This document shows, piece by piece, positions 1 to 12,096 of a stretch of DNA of 64,000 nt (position 1 is its first letter; every line of letters begins with the position of its first letter). Under the pieces are notes generated by a model. The model was given only the letters and a program-made list of their open reading frames with translations. It did not search any database and was not told where the DNA came from. Source of the DNA: Isoetes taiwanensis (Eukaryota; Streptophyta; Lycopodiopsida; Isoetales; Isoetaceae); assembly GCA_021234155.1 (NCBI GenBank), contig JAJEKV010000111.1, forward strand, positions 1,308,968-1,372,967, written 5' to 3'. The translations under genes were made by a program, and so were the position numbers.

Positions 1-1100
1 GTTAGTTTGCTGGTTGCATTGGTTTTAGGCAAACTCGTATAGAGATGAGTCGTAGTATTTCATATTCCAAAACCTTAGGAGAACCTGTATTCCATATTTC
101 AAAATCATAGGCGCCCCTAGTCATAAATGACCACAATCGAAACAAGAGGCACACAGAAGCCCCAGCATACAATCTAGGCCATAGGATGGACAGATCCGAC
201 GATAGAGGTAGTCCAGGATGCACCTTGTTTAGAATATGTAGCACAATAACAGGGGGTTCTAGGGGGATTTGATATGGATGTAAAAATAACAATTCCTGAA
301 ACTATAGACCATATGTCCAAAACAATTGAATGAGTTGTTATGAAAAAACATTGATTTAAGATAAAAAATAATCACGTTAGCTCACTGGTTATATTAGTCA
401 AAGTAGTCTTATTAGGATATTGAGTTATTTTGGTAGAGGTTTTATCCCCCGTAATTCATATCCTAAAATCTTAGGCGAAGACGTATAGGGACTCGATATT
501 CTATCAAAACCTTGGGCGAACTCGTATTTCATATTTCAAAATTATAGGTGCCCCTAATCATAAACGACCATAAGCGAAACGAGAAGTGCCCAGAGGCTCC
601 AATATACGACCTAGACCGTAGCATCGACGGATTCGACGGCTATGGTAGTCCAGGGTGCACCTCGTAGCAGAATAACAGAGGGTTCCAGAGGGATTTAATA
701 TGGATGCATAAATCACTATCCTTGAGAGCATAGACCATACCCCCAAAATAATTGAATAGCTTATTATTAAAAAAATATATATATAGATTCAATAGATAAA
801 ATAAGCATGTTAATTGCTGGTTGCAATTGGTTAAAGCATTTTTATTAGGATATCGAATTATTTTGGTGAAGGTTCGAGCCTCCGTATCTCAAATTCTAAA
901 ATGTTAGATGAACTCGTGTAGAGATGAGTCCCAGTATTTCATATTCCAAGACCTTAGGAGAACCTATATTCTATATTTTTTCATAGGTGCCTCCAGTCAT
1001 AAATGACCATAATCGAAACAAGAGGCACCCAGAATCTCGAACATATGATCTGGGCTATTTGATGGACAGATCCGACGATAAAGGTAGTCTAGGGTGCCTA
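1..1100 (+). repeat. Three degenerate ~438-bp tandem units with tRNA-like heads (SINE-like)
   Basis: Three diverged copies of one unit lie head to tail. The shared block TCATAAAYGACCAYAA starts at 121, 558 and 997, giving periods of 437 and 439 bp. The first copy is cut by the window edge. The start of copy 3 (about 812-885) resembles a tRNA gene: TTGCAATTGGTTAAAGC fits an A box and GGTTCGAGCCTCC, 33 bases later, fits a B box. Copy 2 shows GTTAGCTCACTGGTTA and a decayed B box. I infer a tRNA-derived SINE or tRNA-headed satellite amplified in tandem. The tandem periodicity is seen directly; the pol III origin is inference. Confidence 0.6.
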
Positions 1101-1189
1101 GATCTTATTCCTACCTCTGCAATTGTACATGTACTTTCTTGGGATATTGAATAAAGTTTGACGTCCTTCAAAAAAAAAAAAAAAAAAAA
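1095..1189 (+). mobile_element. 5'-truncated LINE tail with poly(A), family B
   Basis: A short 3' fragment ends GAATAAAGTTTGACGTCCTTC followed by about 20 A. The same ending occurs in reverse at 16739-16800, and a related one ends the element at 35775, so this is a recurrent poly(A)-type LINE family. CTAGAT occurs just before the fragment and just after the poly(A), a possible short target-site duplication. It interrupts the third tandem unit. Confidence 0.65.
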
Positions 1190-1199
1190 TCTAGATAGT

Positions 1200-3270
1200 A
1201 AATTTGATAGGTGGAAAGGTGAAATGGACATTGAGACGACCAAGAAGCATAATATTCCATAAGATGCTATTCCAAAATATTGTTGTGTAACCTAAGTACA
1301 CATACAAAGAAAGAAGAGGTAAGAGCATTTTATATTCGTTGAAGGCCAACTACTCTATGAGATGCACACACCACACCAGTATTGTACTATGGGTCCTGCT
1401 CCTATTCGCATTACATTTCATGTCCTCTTAGAAACTCGAATCCAATGTCATATAAAACTCAGTAATTCAATCATTGGGCATAGTCGAAGAAGGAAAAATA
1501 AGTATACATTGGAAGTAAAAATGCATAGCATGATACAAGAAGAAGAAGCAAGTTTATGTCGTGCCACATTTGCAGCATTCGATTGGACATATGGCGCACA
1601 CCTCACACCATCATTGTTTTGTTGGGCGTCATACCACACCAACGTTGCTTTGTTGGGTCGTGTCCCCAGCCACCTTACATTGAATGTGACTCTGGTGATC
1701 TCGAACTCGAGATATATATTTGTTCTAGGACTAGTGTGTTACCATTAAACAAAAAACCCAAGCGAAAAAAATATAAAGAAGTTGCAAAGAACACTCTTTA
1801 GCTAGTATGGCTTCAAAGTTCATTTTTAAAGTCTAAACATTCCTATAATATCATTGGACAACTTATTCCAACGCACTTGTTCTTTTCAACGGGGTTACGC
1901 CCATGGAGTATTTGTAATATGAACTTTTGTTGGCGCTCTTATGTCATAAGGATTCAATCAGCATCATTGTGTCACCAACTTGTGATCAGTCTGGACACTT
2001 TTATGACTATATTGCTGAAAGATTGATCTAGTGCATGGATTAGGGATTGATAAAGATTGTATTTCAACGTTAACTTGTAACAACATCCCACTTTATTGAT
2101 TGCTAAGCCTTTTCTTTGAAACATGTGAAACTAAGTTAATGTCACTCAATGTTCCTTCTCATTTGGTGGACAAAGTCGGTGCATGATTGTAGAGTGCCAT
2201 AGGGCTTATTGTGTGAGTGAAAGTCTAAAATACAATGTGTAGTTTTTTATATGTTTTTGTCTTTGTTGACCAAGAAAAGTATTGTTTTTCAATTAATAAT
2301 AAAATAAAATAGAAAAGTACATAGAGTCCCCACAAGAGTTTACAAATGGAGTTATAGTGTGGTATTAGTATTTAGCCTCATTTAGTGGAGATGAAGTGTC
2401 CAATATGACTTTCGAAGAGGCATACCTTACATATTGTCTATAAGATTAAGCTTATAGTCGTCATATTAAGAAATTATAATTAAAAGTCCCCTTTCCTCAA
2501 AAAAAAAAAATATTAAGAAATTATTGTATGGAACTCCATTATCAAAGATAATAAAATATGGACACCCGAGGTCTAGGACCACAACGTCTTGACAAAGAGA
2601 GTAGTTACAACATCACAAGACTTTTTATCATGAGGTATATCTAACAATACCTTAAATTTTCAATAGGTGTATGCTTGTTTTAGGAATGATCATGTGACGA
2701 TGTGATCATGTGCTCTTCCATTAATTCTTTGACCCGAAGAGCAATGTTAGTTTATATATATGCCCTCTAGATCAGTTGTTCTCCATATATGTTAAACATC
2801 TTATTTCTCCTTGCCAACGTCCTACTCCTCCTCCTCCCAACGGGGGTTCGCATAGTTTTAGCCATAAAATCTAGCTGAGTGCTTTTTTTTTTTTGGGTCA
2901 TAGTTCAATGTCGCTAAAATGTGGGGTTTTGGCAAATTTCTAATGCATATACAAGGGGTTTTGTATGGGCACTAATTTTGTCATTATAGCATTATCTGTC
3001 TGTTTGTTTGTCTGTTAAAAGTTTATCTATCTATTAGTATATCCTTTAGGTTGTTAGATCATTAATCAATAAGAAATTTTAAATACTATTTTAAAATATT
3101 AAATTATCTTGAGCTCCAGCCATATGCTGTTGTGTGTTATATAAGAGATTGCTAGAAGGGGGGATAGCAATTTACTATAATATAGTTTTGAGCCAAGCAT
3201 ACTAGATCAAATTATCACTACGTTAAGCTTAAGGAGCTATGGACCTACAACCCACTATAGATAACATGCA
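1200..3270. other. No gene seen
   Basis: AT-rich sequence with stops in all frames. The longest open stretch (1362-1748, plus) lacks recognisable motifs and has an overlapping open frame on the other strand, so it is probably chance. There are A-runs at 2500 and T-runs at 2884, but no clear element boundaries. Confidence 0.5.
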
Positions 3271-3278
3271 TGATAAAT

Positions 3279-3408
<130 letters not shown>

Positions 3409-3418
3409 CATCCATGGG

Positions 3419-3592
3419 AAGCTCATGGAGCTTATGGGGCACAACACACCAAAATGGTACATGCAGCTACCGATGTACATGGCTAAAGTGGGTTCGTCCA
3501 TTGGAAGCTCATGGAGGTTATGGCACACAACACACCCAAATGGGACCTGCCCCTACTGTTGTACATGGTTGAAGTGATTCCTCCCCCCATTA
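3419..3592. repeat. 86-bp tandem duplication beside the GATA array
   Basis: GGAAGCTCATGGAG begins at 3419 and again at 3505, followed by similar text (TTATGG, CACAACACACC, TGTACATGG). The copies are diverged, so the duplication is older than the pure microsatellite next to it. Confidence 0.75.
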
Positions 3593-4620
3593 ACTTTACA
3601 ATGATCATGGCCACTTTCACAACAAAGCACTGGACATGTGACTTTGGACGTGGCCGTTTAGTGTCTTACCATAGGACCATTAGTAGACAAGATATTAACA
3701 CTAGGGTTGTCCCGAGGACCATTTTTTATCACGAACCAAAATTGATCCAACCTGATCCACTGCCCATATATTTGATGATAGAAACTACAACCTCACAAAC
3801 TTTCACCACAATTTGAGTTTTTGCTAGATTCTTCATGAACTCTGAGAATTTTATGACCAATGAGCTCGCCTATATGTTGTGATATTGTTCAAACGCTAGA
3901 GAATTTGCTGTTTCTATAACAATCTAGACCTGCATGTTTTTTGCTTCCTCCAGCATAAACAGACCTAACCTTGCTAAAACTGGTCTTTCGTGATAGAATT
4001 GATTTGTATGTTTTAAGGTTTGGTCCTATCATCTAACATCAGTGCAAGCCGCCAAATCCTATTTCACTCAAAAAAACTACTTGTGCTAAGTTTTGACTTA
4101 ATATGAGTTGTTAACTATATGAAGTATAGTCTCATGCTTTTTATGGAGTCTTCATAATTTATATCAACTTCAAAATCAAATAATGACCATCTACAACCAT
4201 TAACAATCATCTAAGTACGAGGATGATGAGTGATGCATTCTACGTATATCTACATAAACAAGGTGTCAAGACACTATAGATTGTCCCGATGCCTTGTGCG
4301 GTTATTCTATGCTATCACATGCATTAACAATATTTTGTGATGGTATGCAATTGGTTTGATACTAATTGTGTTATAGGCCTCTAATCCTAATTATTTTGTG
4401 ATGATGAGCAATTAGTTTTATGTGATATAATCCTGACTCTTTGTGTATTATTACTGGGAAATGGTATAGGATATAGACCGACCTGCAAGGGGCTAGAAAA
4501 TGGTCCAACACTTCAATGGCTCACCATCTTTGCCAACCGCTTACAGTGCATTATTTATTACATTGTTTTTTTGTTTAGTCTATGGTCCTTTTAGTCAGGT
4601 TTACATATAGATCGATAGAT

Positions 4621-4735
4621 TTTAACGTCCATGGAGATTACAATGAGCCATGGGACGGCACATGAACAAGGACATTTAGCCTAGAACAAACGAGGAAAGA
4701 ACCCCCACCAATGGAACAACGAGCATGTAGTCCGA
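4621..4735 (-). mobile_element. Short LINE tail, family A (no poly(A))
   Basis: Reverse-strand LINE 3' end. The plus strand reads TTTAACGTCCATGGAG, then CCATGGGACGGCACATG, matching the ends at 6121-6248, 13145 and 18547. It abuts a short GATA/GATC-like repeat (4607-4620). Only the tail is present, as expected of heavy 5' truncation. The right boundary is uncertain. Confidence 0.6.
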
Positions 4736-4739
4736 ACAT

Positions 4740-6100
4740 TCACAATAATATAACAAAAAAAGTATTTGATGCAAAGTCTACACAATATCTTCTTCATAAA
4801 TTTATTAGCAAATATTACTTTTTTCTTAGCGTACTGTTATTGCTTTAAGAAACATGATAAGAAAGTAATGTGAACAATGAGCTTACAACAACAAAAGCAA
4901 CACACATCGTGTAGGGCTATACATAACTGGTCCATGGATCAGAGGACCCCTGATCCTAAATGATAGCCTTGCATCATCGATACACTGCCCATTTTCTTTC
5001 TCGACGAGCTTCTCTTACCTTCATCATCTGGAAGGTTATGCTGGGGCATGATCCTTCTTGTGATGTTTCCTTAAAATATATGGTATAAACATGTATACTC
5101 TATGGCCACATCATCATACAACTTGATGATGCTTCTAGATTAGACCCATTAGTTCCCATTATTATGCATCTCGTGCATAGAGCCCATTTGGCTACAGATG
5201 GTTTGGAGTGAGTGAGCACCACACAACGGGCTCAGTGGCACAGTGGAGGGAGGTCCTTACTGAGCACAGCTACTGGGGATCTATAGTGAGTCAGTCACTT
5301 CTTGTGGGCCGAGTATGAATTTGACATTTTTTGGATCAATGGTATCGTTCTGACTCTCAAGAGCTACAGGTTTCGATTTGGCTCTTGTTTTGGTGAGTTC
5401 AGTCGGGTACGGACGTGTGTTGCCACGATTCTCTAGTTGTCCATGGAGCCACTGCACTCTGAGAGGGGGAGATGCAACCCCTCCTACCTCATCGGACCGG
5501 AGAGATGCAACCCGGAGTAGTGTCATTGGGTGATACTATAGGATTACATTTGCGGTAGGTTACGGACACGAAGAAGCCTAATTTAGCCTAATTGCAAAGT
5601 GTGTATAGGTGGGGAGGATGGAATGGTCAACCTTAGCCATTGTCTATTTCTAGCCCAAGTCATTGCCATAACTCTAGAAGGCCACTTAGATATTATCTAT
5701 CAACACTCAACAACGGACAAATAGTAGTCTTTCACAGGGACCACACTCCAAAGTGTGAGGAAGCAATTTATCTTTTGGTGGCTTTATCCGGCTTTGTCCA
5801 GCATGCAAAAATGAGAGACAATTTTGATCATATCATATTGGTCAAAAGGTCGATAGCATGCACCTCCTAGACTTCGCAAGAGGGGAACTTTGAGATATCT
5901 ATATGCAATTATGGCAGTGACGACACCAGAACTTCTAGAACCAGGCGTGAAGAGCACTTCCAAGGAAAGAACACTTCAAATTCAAGCGTTGACATAGAGA
6001 TTAGGACCTCTAGTGACTTCAAAGTTTCAATATGTTTTAAATTATATGTCGTTGATTATAAACCCCGAGATCAATTTGTAATTTTCTATATAATAAATAT
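4740..6100. other. No gene recognised
   Basis: An 81-codon minus-strand frame (5281-5526) and a 76-codon plus-strand frame (5640-5870) are open but show no domain I recognise. The stretch could be decayed retroelement sequence upstream of the Ty3 remnant; I cannot show that. Confidence 0.4.
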
Positions 6101-6103
6101 GTG

Positions 6104-6265
6104 TCTTATCTTATCTTATTCTTGGTAGCCTTTTAATATTTGGTTATTGTGTTTGGTGATGGGGCCTAGTCCCCAGGTTTTAGATGGGTTGTTGCCCTTG
6201 CATGTGCCGTCCCATAACCCGTTGGGTTCCCGTGGACGTAAAAATTCATCTTATCTTATCTTATT
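6104..6265 (+). mobile_element. 128-bp family A LINE tail with perfect 17-bp TSD
   Basis: The insert 6121-6248 is flanked by identical copies of TCTTATCTTATCTTATT (6104-6120 and 6249-6265). It ends GGGTTCCCGTGGACGTAAAA, the forward version of the tails at 4621, 8677, 13145 and 18547. The flanking repeat is itself a CTTAT microsatellite, so target duplication and microsatellite coincide. The insert is a severely truncated LINE end or a SINE sharing the LINE tail. Confidence 0.8.
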
Positions 6266-7299
6266 GTCCTTTCGTCTATGGCTAAGATTAATCAATACAG
6301 CAAAAATAGCATAATGATCTCATTGCATAGTAGATATTCGTGATCAATGTTTTACAGCTAGAAACTTCACAACACCTTCAAAGAATCCGAGAAGCCAAGG
6401 CCAAGCTTCCAATTAGGCGCCAGAAAACTTATTCGGTCAAGATCCACAAGAGATCGAGATGACACCAACAGAAATAAATCGGTGTCTAGTGGAGATGGGC
6501 TGACAGATGCAGAAGTTAGTACAGATCGTGACCCCACTTATTCACGGGAGAAGTACGGGCCAGAACCACCATCTCATTAGGAAGAGGAACAACAGCCTGC
6601 CAGCCAGCCAGAACAACAATCAATTCCACAATCGTCTGAATGTAACAAGAGAAATTAGACCTCTTTCAACTCAAATTCAGATAACACCTCAGACAGTAGC
6701 TTGGATAGTGACTCTGATAGCAGCTTGGATAGTGACTCTGACATCAGCTCAAATAGCTTGCATGGCAGACATAAGCACCTTAGAGCTGAGGATTATCAGA
6801 ATAAAATAGACAGTGCAATGAGCAACGTCTGAAAAAATCGGAGGCTTGCACAATTTTCAGGAAAAGATAGATCGGGCATGGAAAGTGAAGCTTGGTTAGA
6901 TGAGATGGAAAAATTTGGCAATTGCATGAAAGATATTGCTAATGTAGCTAATGCCACTTAATAGGGCCAGCACGTGGCTATGTAAAGTCAAATAGAATGA
7001 GGAGAAGCAGTTGCAGATCCAAAACCTTCAGCAAGGCTTTCCGTAAATATTACGTACCACGATACCACACTAGCCAATATGTACAACAGTTCTGTCGCCT
7101 AGATCAGGGCAATTTATTTGTAGCCAAGTACACGAAGGAATTTAGGAGGCTATGATTGAATGTGCCTTGGATATTAGAAGGGCATGCAAGGGACGAGTAC
7201 ATAGAAGGGCTTAATAGCAATATTATCTGTGGACCCAGACTACAAGCATAAAAAGGTGGATGCAGATTTAAAGCATTTATCTAAGGCAATTGCCAAGTT

Positions 7300-8095
7300 A
7301 ATTAAAGAATTTAATGACCTATTTCCAGATGAAATCCAAGAACTATTGCTGTACAGAGGCATCGAGTGCGAAATCACTCTTGCACTGGATCAAAACCAAC
7401 TAGCAAAGCTCCCTATACGATGAGCACTCTAGAGCTAGTTGTGCTCAAAAAGCAATTGCAGTTGTTAGAGCTTGGGTTCATTCGGCCAAGCATATCACTT
7501 CGGGGGCACCTACATTCTTCACGACGGAGAAAGAAGAAAGTCTCAGGGTGTTCATTGACCATCATCAGCTCAACAAGCAAACGATAAAGAACAAATATGG
7601 GTTGCCAAGATCAGATGACTTAATGGACCAACTCCAAGGAGCAAAGTTCTTTTCCAAAACTGACCTTAAGGTTTGGCTATCATCAAATAAGGATCAAGGA
7701 GGAAGATATTCATAAGATCACCTTCAGAATGAGTTCACAGTTATGCTCTTTGGTCTATCAAACACGCCAGCGACTTTTATGCACTTAATGAATGATATCT
7801 TCAGAGACTTGCTAGAGGAGTTTCATATTTTTGATGACATTCTAACATATAGAATGTCATGGAAGAGCATGTCATGTGGAATAGGAGAGTTTTAAAAAAG
7901 CTAAGACGACAGCGTTTATATGCTAAGCTGTTGAAGTATCATTTCGCGGCAAGTAGAGTGGAATACTTGGGGCATGTGCTCACTCCAGAGAAAATCTCCA
8001 CTGACCCAACAAAGATTGAAGTAATATTAGATTGGCTGGCACCAAAGAACGTCTTCAAAGTGAGAAGCTTTATGGGCCTAGTAGGCTATTATTGA
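7300..8095 (+). pseudogene. Ty3/gypsy reverse transcriptase remnant
   Basis: Across frames the sequence reads [71 protein letters not shown], the catalytic region as FDDILTY (usual form FIDDILVYS), then EYLGHVLTPEKI and VRSFMGLVGYY. This is the standard gypsy RT order. Several frameshifts and stops show it cannot make enzyme. The strand-connecting segment EVILDWLAPKNVFKVRSF is well kept, so family assignment is secure even though the copy is inactive. Confidence 0.9.
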
Positions 8096-8340
8096 AATTT
8101 TGTAAAAGATTTTGCTAAGTGGGCATCACTTTTGTCGGACCTCACTAAGAATAAGAAAGTAAAAGATTGGGTAGCACATTGGTTAGAACATGTCCAATCG
8201 TCATTTGAAAAGCTCAAGGTCACCTTGACAACAACCCATGTGCTCAAGCTACTAGACCCAAACAACGACAAACTAGTAGCGACTAATGCAAGTAAGCTAG
8301 CAATGGGTGTTCTCATGCAAGAAAGGGATTTGATGCTTCA
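8096..8340 (+). pseudogene. Truncated Ty3/gypsy RNase H
   Basis: Follows RT after one stop: NFVKDFAKWASLLSDLTKNK, then FEKLKVTLTTTHVLKLLDPN and VATNASKLAMGVLMQE, corresponding to the RT connection and first strand of gypsy RNase H (normally TDASDxAIGAVL). The first catalytic Asp is changed (TNAS for TDAS). Coding then runs into an Asn-Lys repeat made by the AATAAG array, so RNase H and integrase are lost. Confidence 0.8.
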
Positions 8341-8492
8341 AAATAATAATAATAATAAGAATAAGAATAAGAATAAGAATAAGAATAAGAATAAGAATAA
8401 GAATAAGAATAAGAATAAGAATAAGAATAAGAATAAGAATAAGAATAAGAATAAGAATAAGAATAAGAATAAGAATAAGAATAAGAATAAGA
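8341..8492. repeat. (AATAAG)n hexanucleotide array
   Basis: A short AAT run passes into about 23 uninterrupted AATAAG units, joining gypsy RNase H sequence on the left to AAGTTTTTATCGTTCAC on the right. The right side resembles the family A LINE tail in reverse (TTTTTATCGTCCAC), so this array may be another LINE-tail junction repeat. The open frame through it encodes only Asn-Lys repeats and should not be read as protein. Confidence 0.95.
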
Positions 8493-8661
8493 AGAAAGTT
8501 TTTATCGTTCACATAGGCTGATGGAGACAAATGGAAAGTGGAACATCATTTTGTTGCCCTCTTCAAGTTATTGGTGTTCACTGCTCTTTTTATTGTGTCA
8601 TATATGTATATCAAACACAATGACTAACATTGTAACATTTGTAATAGAGATATCAATAGGA

Positions 8662-8845
8662 TAGAATTGAATTGAATTTTATCGTCCACAGAGACCAAGA
8701 CGCCTATTAAAATCAAGTAAAGCAAGAACACATCAGACCCATTACTGTCCATGATTAAAAGACCTTTGCCAAAGGGTTTTCGAGGGAAAAAACTTAGCAA
8801 TAATAGACTCGTTGATAAATTGTACATCTATACACGTCATTGTAG
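8662..8845 (-). mobile_element. Family A LINE tail beside (GAATT)n
   Basis: GAATT repeats (8664-8678) run directly into TTTTATCGTCCACAGAGACC, the reverse of the family A 3' end. The 3' UTR continues with AAGGGTTTTCGAGG, also found in the long copy near 18642, and a similar TACATC segment. So this is about 165 bp of LINE 3' UTR with no coding sequence. I did not find a clear matching TSD on the right. Confidence 0.7.
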
Positions 8846-8859
8846 TGAGGGAACTACTT

Positions 8860-10670
8860 TTATGATGATTTATTTATTTTAAAATAAGAAAATAAATGAA
8901 TAATTCTCAATTGGCGCAATATGTTCGAGAAAAGTGTTATTCTAAGTTGGTTTTGAAAATAACCAAGCAAAACAAAGAAACTACAATTTACAAAGGTGGC
9001 TTGATGTCCTCATATTGTGCTAATGATCAATGTTATGCTAGCTAGAAATCTAAAAGTTAGCATGCATTATCAACCTCACAAGTATTTTTGAGATGATAGG
9101 CATATAGACATGTATATATGTAATGTTACTTTAATGTGTGCACTATCAAAAGCATAGTAATTTTTGTTGACAATTGTATATCACTGTGAATGTTGCAGTC
9201 AACGAGAAGGACTCGAATGTTATACATGCAATAAATGAGAGGAAATTAATTGCTGCTATTTACTTATGAACTGAAAATGTACAATGCACATGGAACTGCA
9301 ACATATAGGCATGTCAGAAGGACTGGATCTATGCTTCGGCAGCAGACAAAGAGATACATACCAACTTGTCTAATAAAGACATTATGCAACCTAAATTGGG
9401 TGCATGCATGGTATGGGATAATCTATGGTCTTTAATAGAAATTGGAATTTAGATTGAACCAAGAAATCACACTTTTTGAAAAGGACAAAATGTGAGAACG
9501 TGACATGTTGAGATGAACTCTAACCAAATTGTGAGTAGCATAAAACAAGAAAGCATGGCATACCATTGCCACATCACTATGGGCATTCAAACAATCAATT
9601 TCATGATAGTCACATTGTATCTAACTTTAGCATGATAATGATACGTGGAATAGTAAATACAATAAGGTTTATTCGTCTTCCATGAAAAGGATTATAAAAT
9701 GCTCGTTAGAATGATATAAGATATATAATTATAATTGCATACTTCTCATGTGATCTGGACGTTGTATAGTCTCCATAGGTTTGTGACAAGAAAATCAAGC
9801 ATGGGTTTTTTTTTGTTCTATATATACTTGCATCTTATTTCTTTCTTTAAAAAATGAATTCTCATCCACCTCCAAATAATTTGAAATAATGGAAAACACC
9901 ACCTCTATGTTCTTCAAAATTTTATGTATTCCATTTCTTTAATCTTGTACGTATAATGACGATCTTGATGTTGATGCCTCCTAATAAAGAGTCCCAAGTT
10001 AGTTTTCTAGTATCCATAAATGACAAAACTCAACTCAGTTGAGTCCAACTCTATGAATAAATATCATCGCTCTTAACATAACATGTTCTTCTGCTTTAAG
10101 ATAATGCCATTTATTGCGATTTGTAGATTGCAAGTACTTAAAGCACATTAAATCCAATGTTAAAGATGTCATATGAGCTAATAATTGATATCTATATGAT
10201 ATTATTGTGCCAATTTTATACTAGGATGTTGAACAAATTATGCCATTGTGATCGAATCATAACAAAAAAAGGTGAGGATGTAAATATGGTATTGCTATTT
10301 AAAAAGGCGTAATAGCACATAACACCTAAAGCACTTGCAGTCGAGAAAAATTTGATCACCTATTGATTAATCAATACCTCGTATTGGTGCAGCCTCGGTT
10401 CCCACGTATAAAGCTTCCCCTTAAGTTCCTATTTCATTTTACCTCCCAAGTTAGCTTTATTTTCCCAAATTCCTTGTCGGTCCACAACATGGATCGTGTA
10501 TCCTGAACTGATCTTTATCAATCAAGTGAAATGGTAGAAGAGGCAGTAACGGAGAAGGATTTTTTTTTTTGAGATGCATGCTTTGTCAAATGAGGGATTG
10601 GAGTCCCATTTGAAGTATGATTGACTAGCAAGTCAAATTACAAAGGAACAATGGGAATCCATTTGGTAGG
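8860..10670. other. No gene seen
   Basis: AT-rich stretch without recognisable coding motifs or element termini on either strand. The open frame 9250-9435 is short and shows no family features. Confidence 0.5.
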
Positions 10671-10679
10671 GATCTTTCA

Positions 10680-11190
10680 ATTCAAAGTCTGCAATTAAGG
10701 TTCCTTTTGTTCAATCACATCTAAAGGGAATATTGGATGGCTTATTAGAAGTGTTTTACCCAGATGGTGTTTGTAATAATGAAGTAAGAAAATAGATTGC
10801 GTATACGTTTGCATGGAAAAATTGCAATGAAGGATTGTTTGATCCTGAAGGTCATAAAATAAATTGAGCTCCATATGACACACAGGTTATGACGCATTCG
10901 AGAAAAAAGGTCCAAAAGGCAAAAGCTGAATTGATTCTAAGCCTAATGTTTCTAAAAAAGTAATTCCTAAGTCTATTTTAGATCAGAAAAACTCAAAGCA
11001 TAACCTGCAGGATAGAAAGAAAGGCAGATATGAGAATGCAAATGCAAGATATTAGTATTAGCCTGGCTACTGATGAGAAATCAAATGATAAGATAATTAA
11101 AAGATTGTCTAAAAAAAGTATTAGTATGGATAATCTAAAGTTAAGTTGTCCTCAGAATGAAAAATTCAAAGACTATTAGCAATGCAACAA
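10680..11190 (+). pseudogene. Eroded coding sequence, family unknown
   Basis: A plus-strand frame reads PFVQSHLKGILDGLLEVFYP, then a stop, IAYTFAWKNCNEGLFDPEGH, a stop, and a lysine-rich stretch. The amino-acid texture is protein-like but stops occur every 30-60 codons. I do not recognise the family. It may belong to the same dead locus as the lysine-rich pieces at 12990-13127 and 14562-14870. Confidence 0.35.
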
Positions 11191-12090
11191 GATCTATTGA
11201 CAATAGGCAATGCTTCTCAAATAGTTGGGAGGGCCAATCATCTATTCAAATTTAAACTTCATATGTTCAAACATCACACAACTATCATGATATTATATCT
11301 TAAACTATGAATGAAAGCATTGTTTAAAGAAAAACCTTTTGCAGTTCGTTCTCCCTTTCCTTAACTACATCAACACACTGCAATCAACTGTAATCTTACT
11401 TAATAGGGCCGGATCCTACCACTTCGGCATGGTTCCGACCTCTAAGGAGTTCGTGGTCATGTCTCCTTGCTCATAAGACTTTCCAAAATTTAAACAGCAT
11501 TTTGGCTCGTTTGACCTTCAATATTTTCGTTCAAATAAATTACAATGGTATTCGACCATTGCTTAAATATTTGCTTACAAACAAGTCACCATTGCATCAT
11601 TTGATTAATATACACCTCTTGAACTCTTAACCATTGCCTTTCTTCACTTACTGAATGTTGCATCAGGATTAAGTCCTTCAACCTGTATTACATGTGTCTG
11701 CACAAGTTATCTTAGCCTGTACATAGAAGAAAGCTTTAATTTGATTAGTACAAAGGAAATGAAGTTAGAAATTACAGACGGGAATTGCAGTTTGAACAAT
11801 ATGCATGTGAGTCTTTGAAGTCTATTTGCAAACCTTGAGATCCTGATTTTCTTGTGAAGAAGAAGACATTAAAAGCTCAAATAAAGGATGCCAAGATAAT
11901 TGCAGTAAAAAAAACTTGCAAACCATCTTGAAAGTCTAAAGCAAATTATCAACTCTCCTTTCTGCATCAATGCCATTCAAAAGAAGGCTTCCAGATTTTT
12001 TGCAAAGTTATTGTAGTGCTTGTGGATTAAGTTTTTATGATAAATACAAGATGTCACTAGTTGAGGACACATCACATGAATATCATGTGA
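11190..12090. other. No gene seen
   Basis: AT-rich spacer with no coding or element features that I can support. Confidence 0.45.
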
Positions 12091-12096
12091 TGTGTG

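Larger units (their letters stand above)
6480..8342 (+). mobile_element. Decayed Ty3/gypsy retrotransposon (gag-RT-RNase H)
   Basis: Remnants of a gypsy polyprotein run left to right: an acidic Ser/Asp gag stretch (SSLDSDSD repeats, about 6670-6760), a gag capsid-like segment (EFRRL then EGHARDEYIEGL, about 7135-7215), the RT entrance (LFPDEIQELL at 7316), RT core and the start of RNase H. Protease appears missing between gag and RT. Many stops and frameshifts make it dead. No LTRs were found. It ends abruptly at an AATAAG array. Confidence 0.85.

Noticed and set aside
1362-1801. 128-codon and 81-codon plus-strand ORFs
   Set aside because: No domain, overlapping frames on both strands, and TCATACCACACCAACG/CACACCATCATTG repeats point to non-coding sequence.
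8132-8521. Long Asn-Lys-rich ORF on the plus strand and Ile/Leu-rich one on the minus
   Set aside because: Only the first part is gypsy RNase H; the rest is the AATAAG array read in frame.
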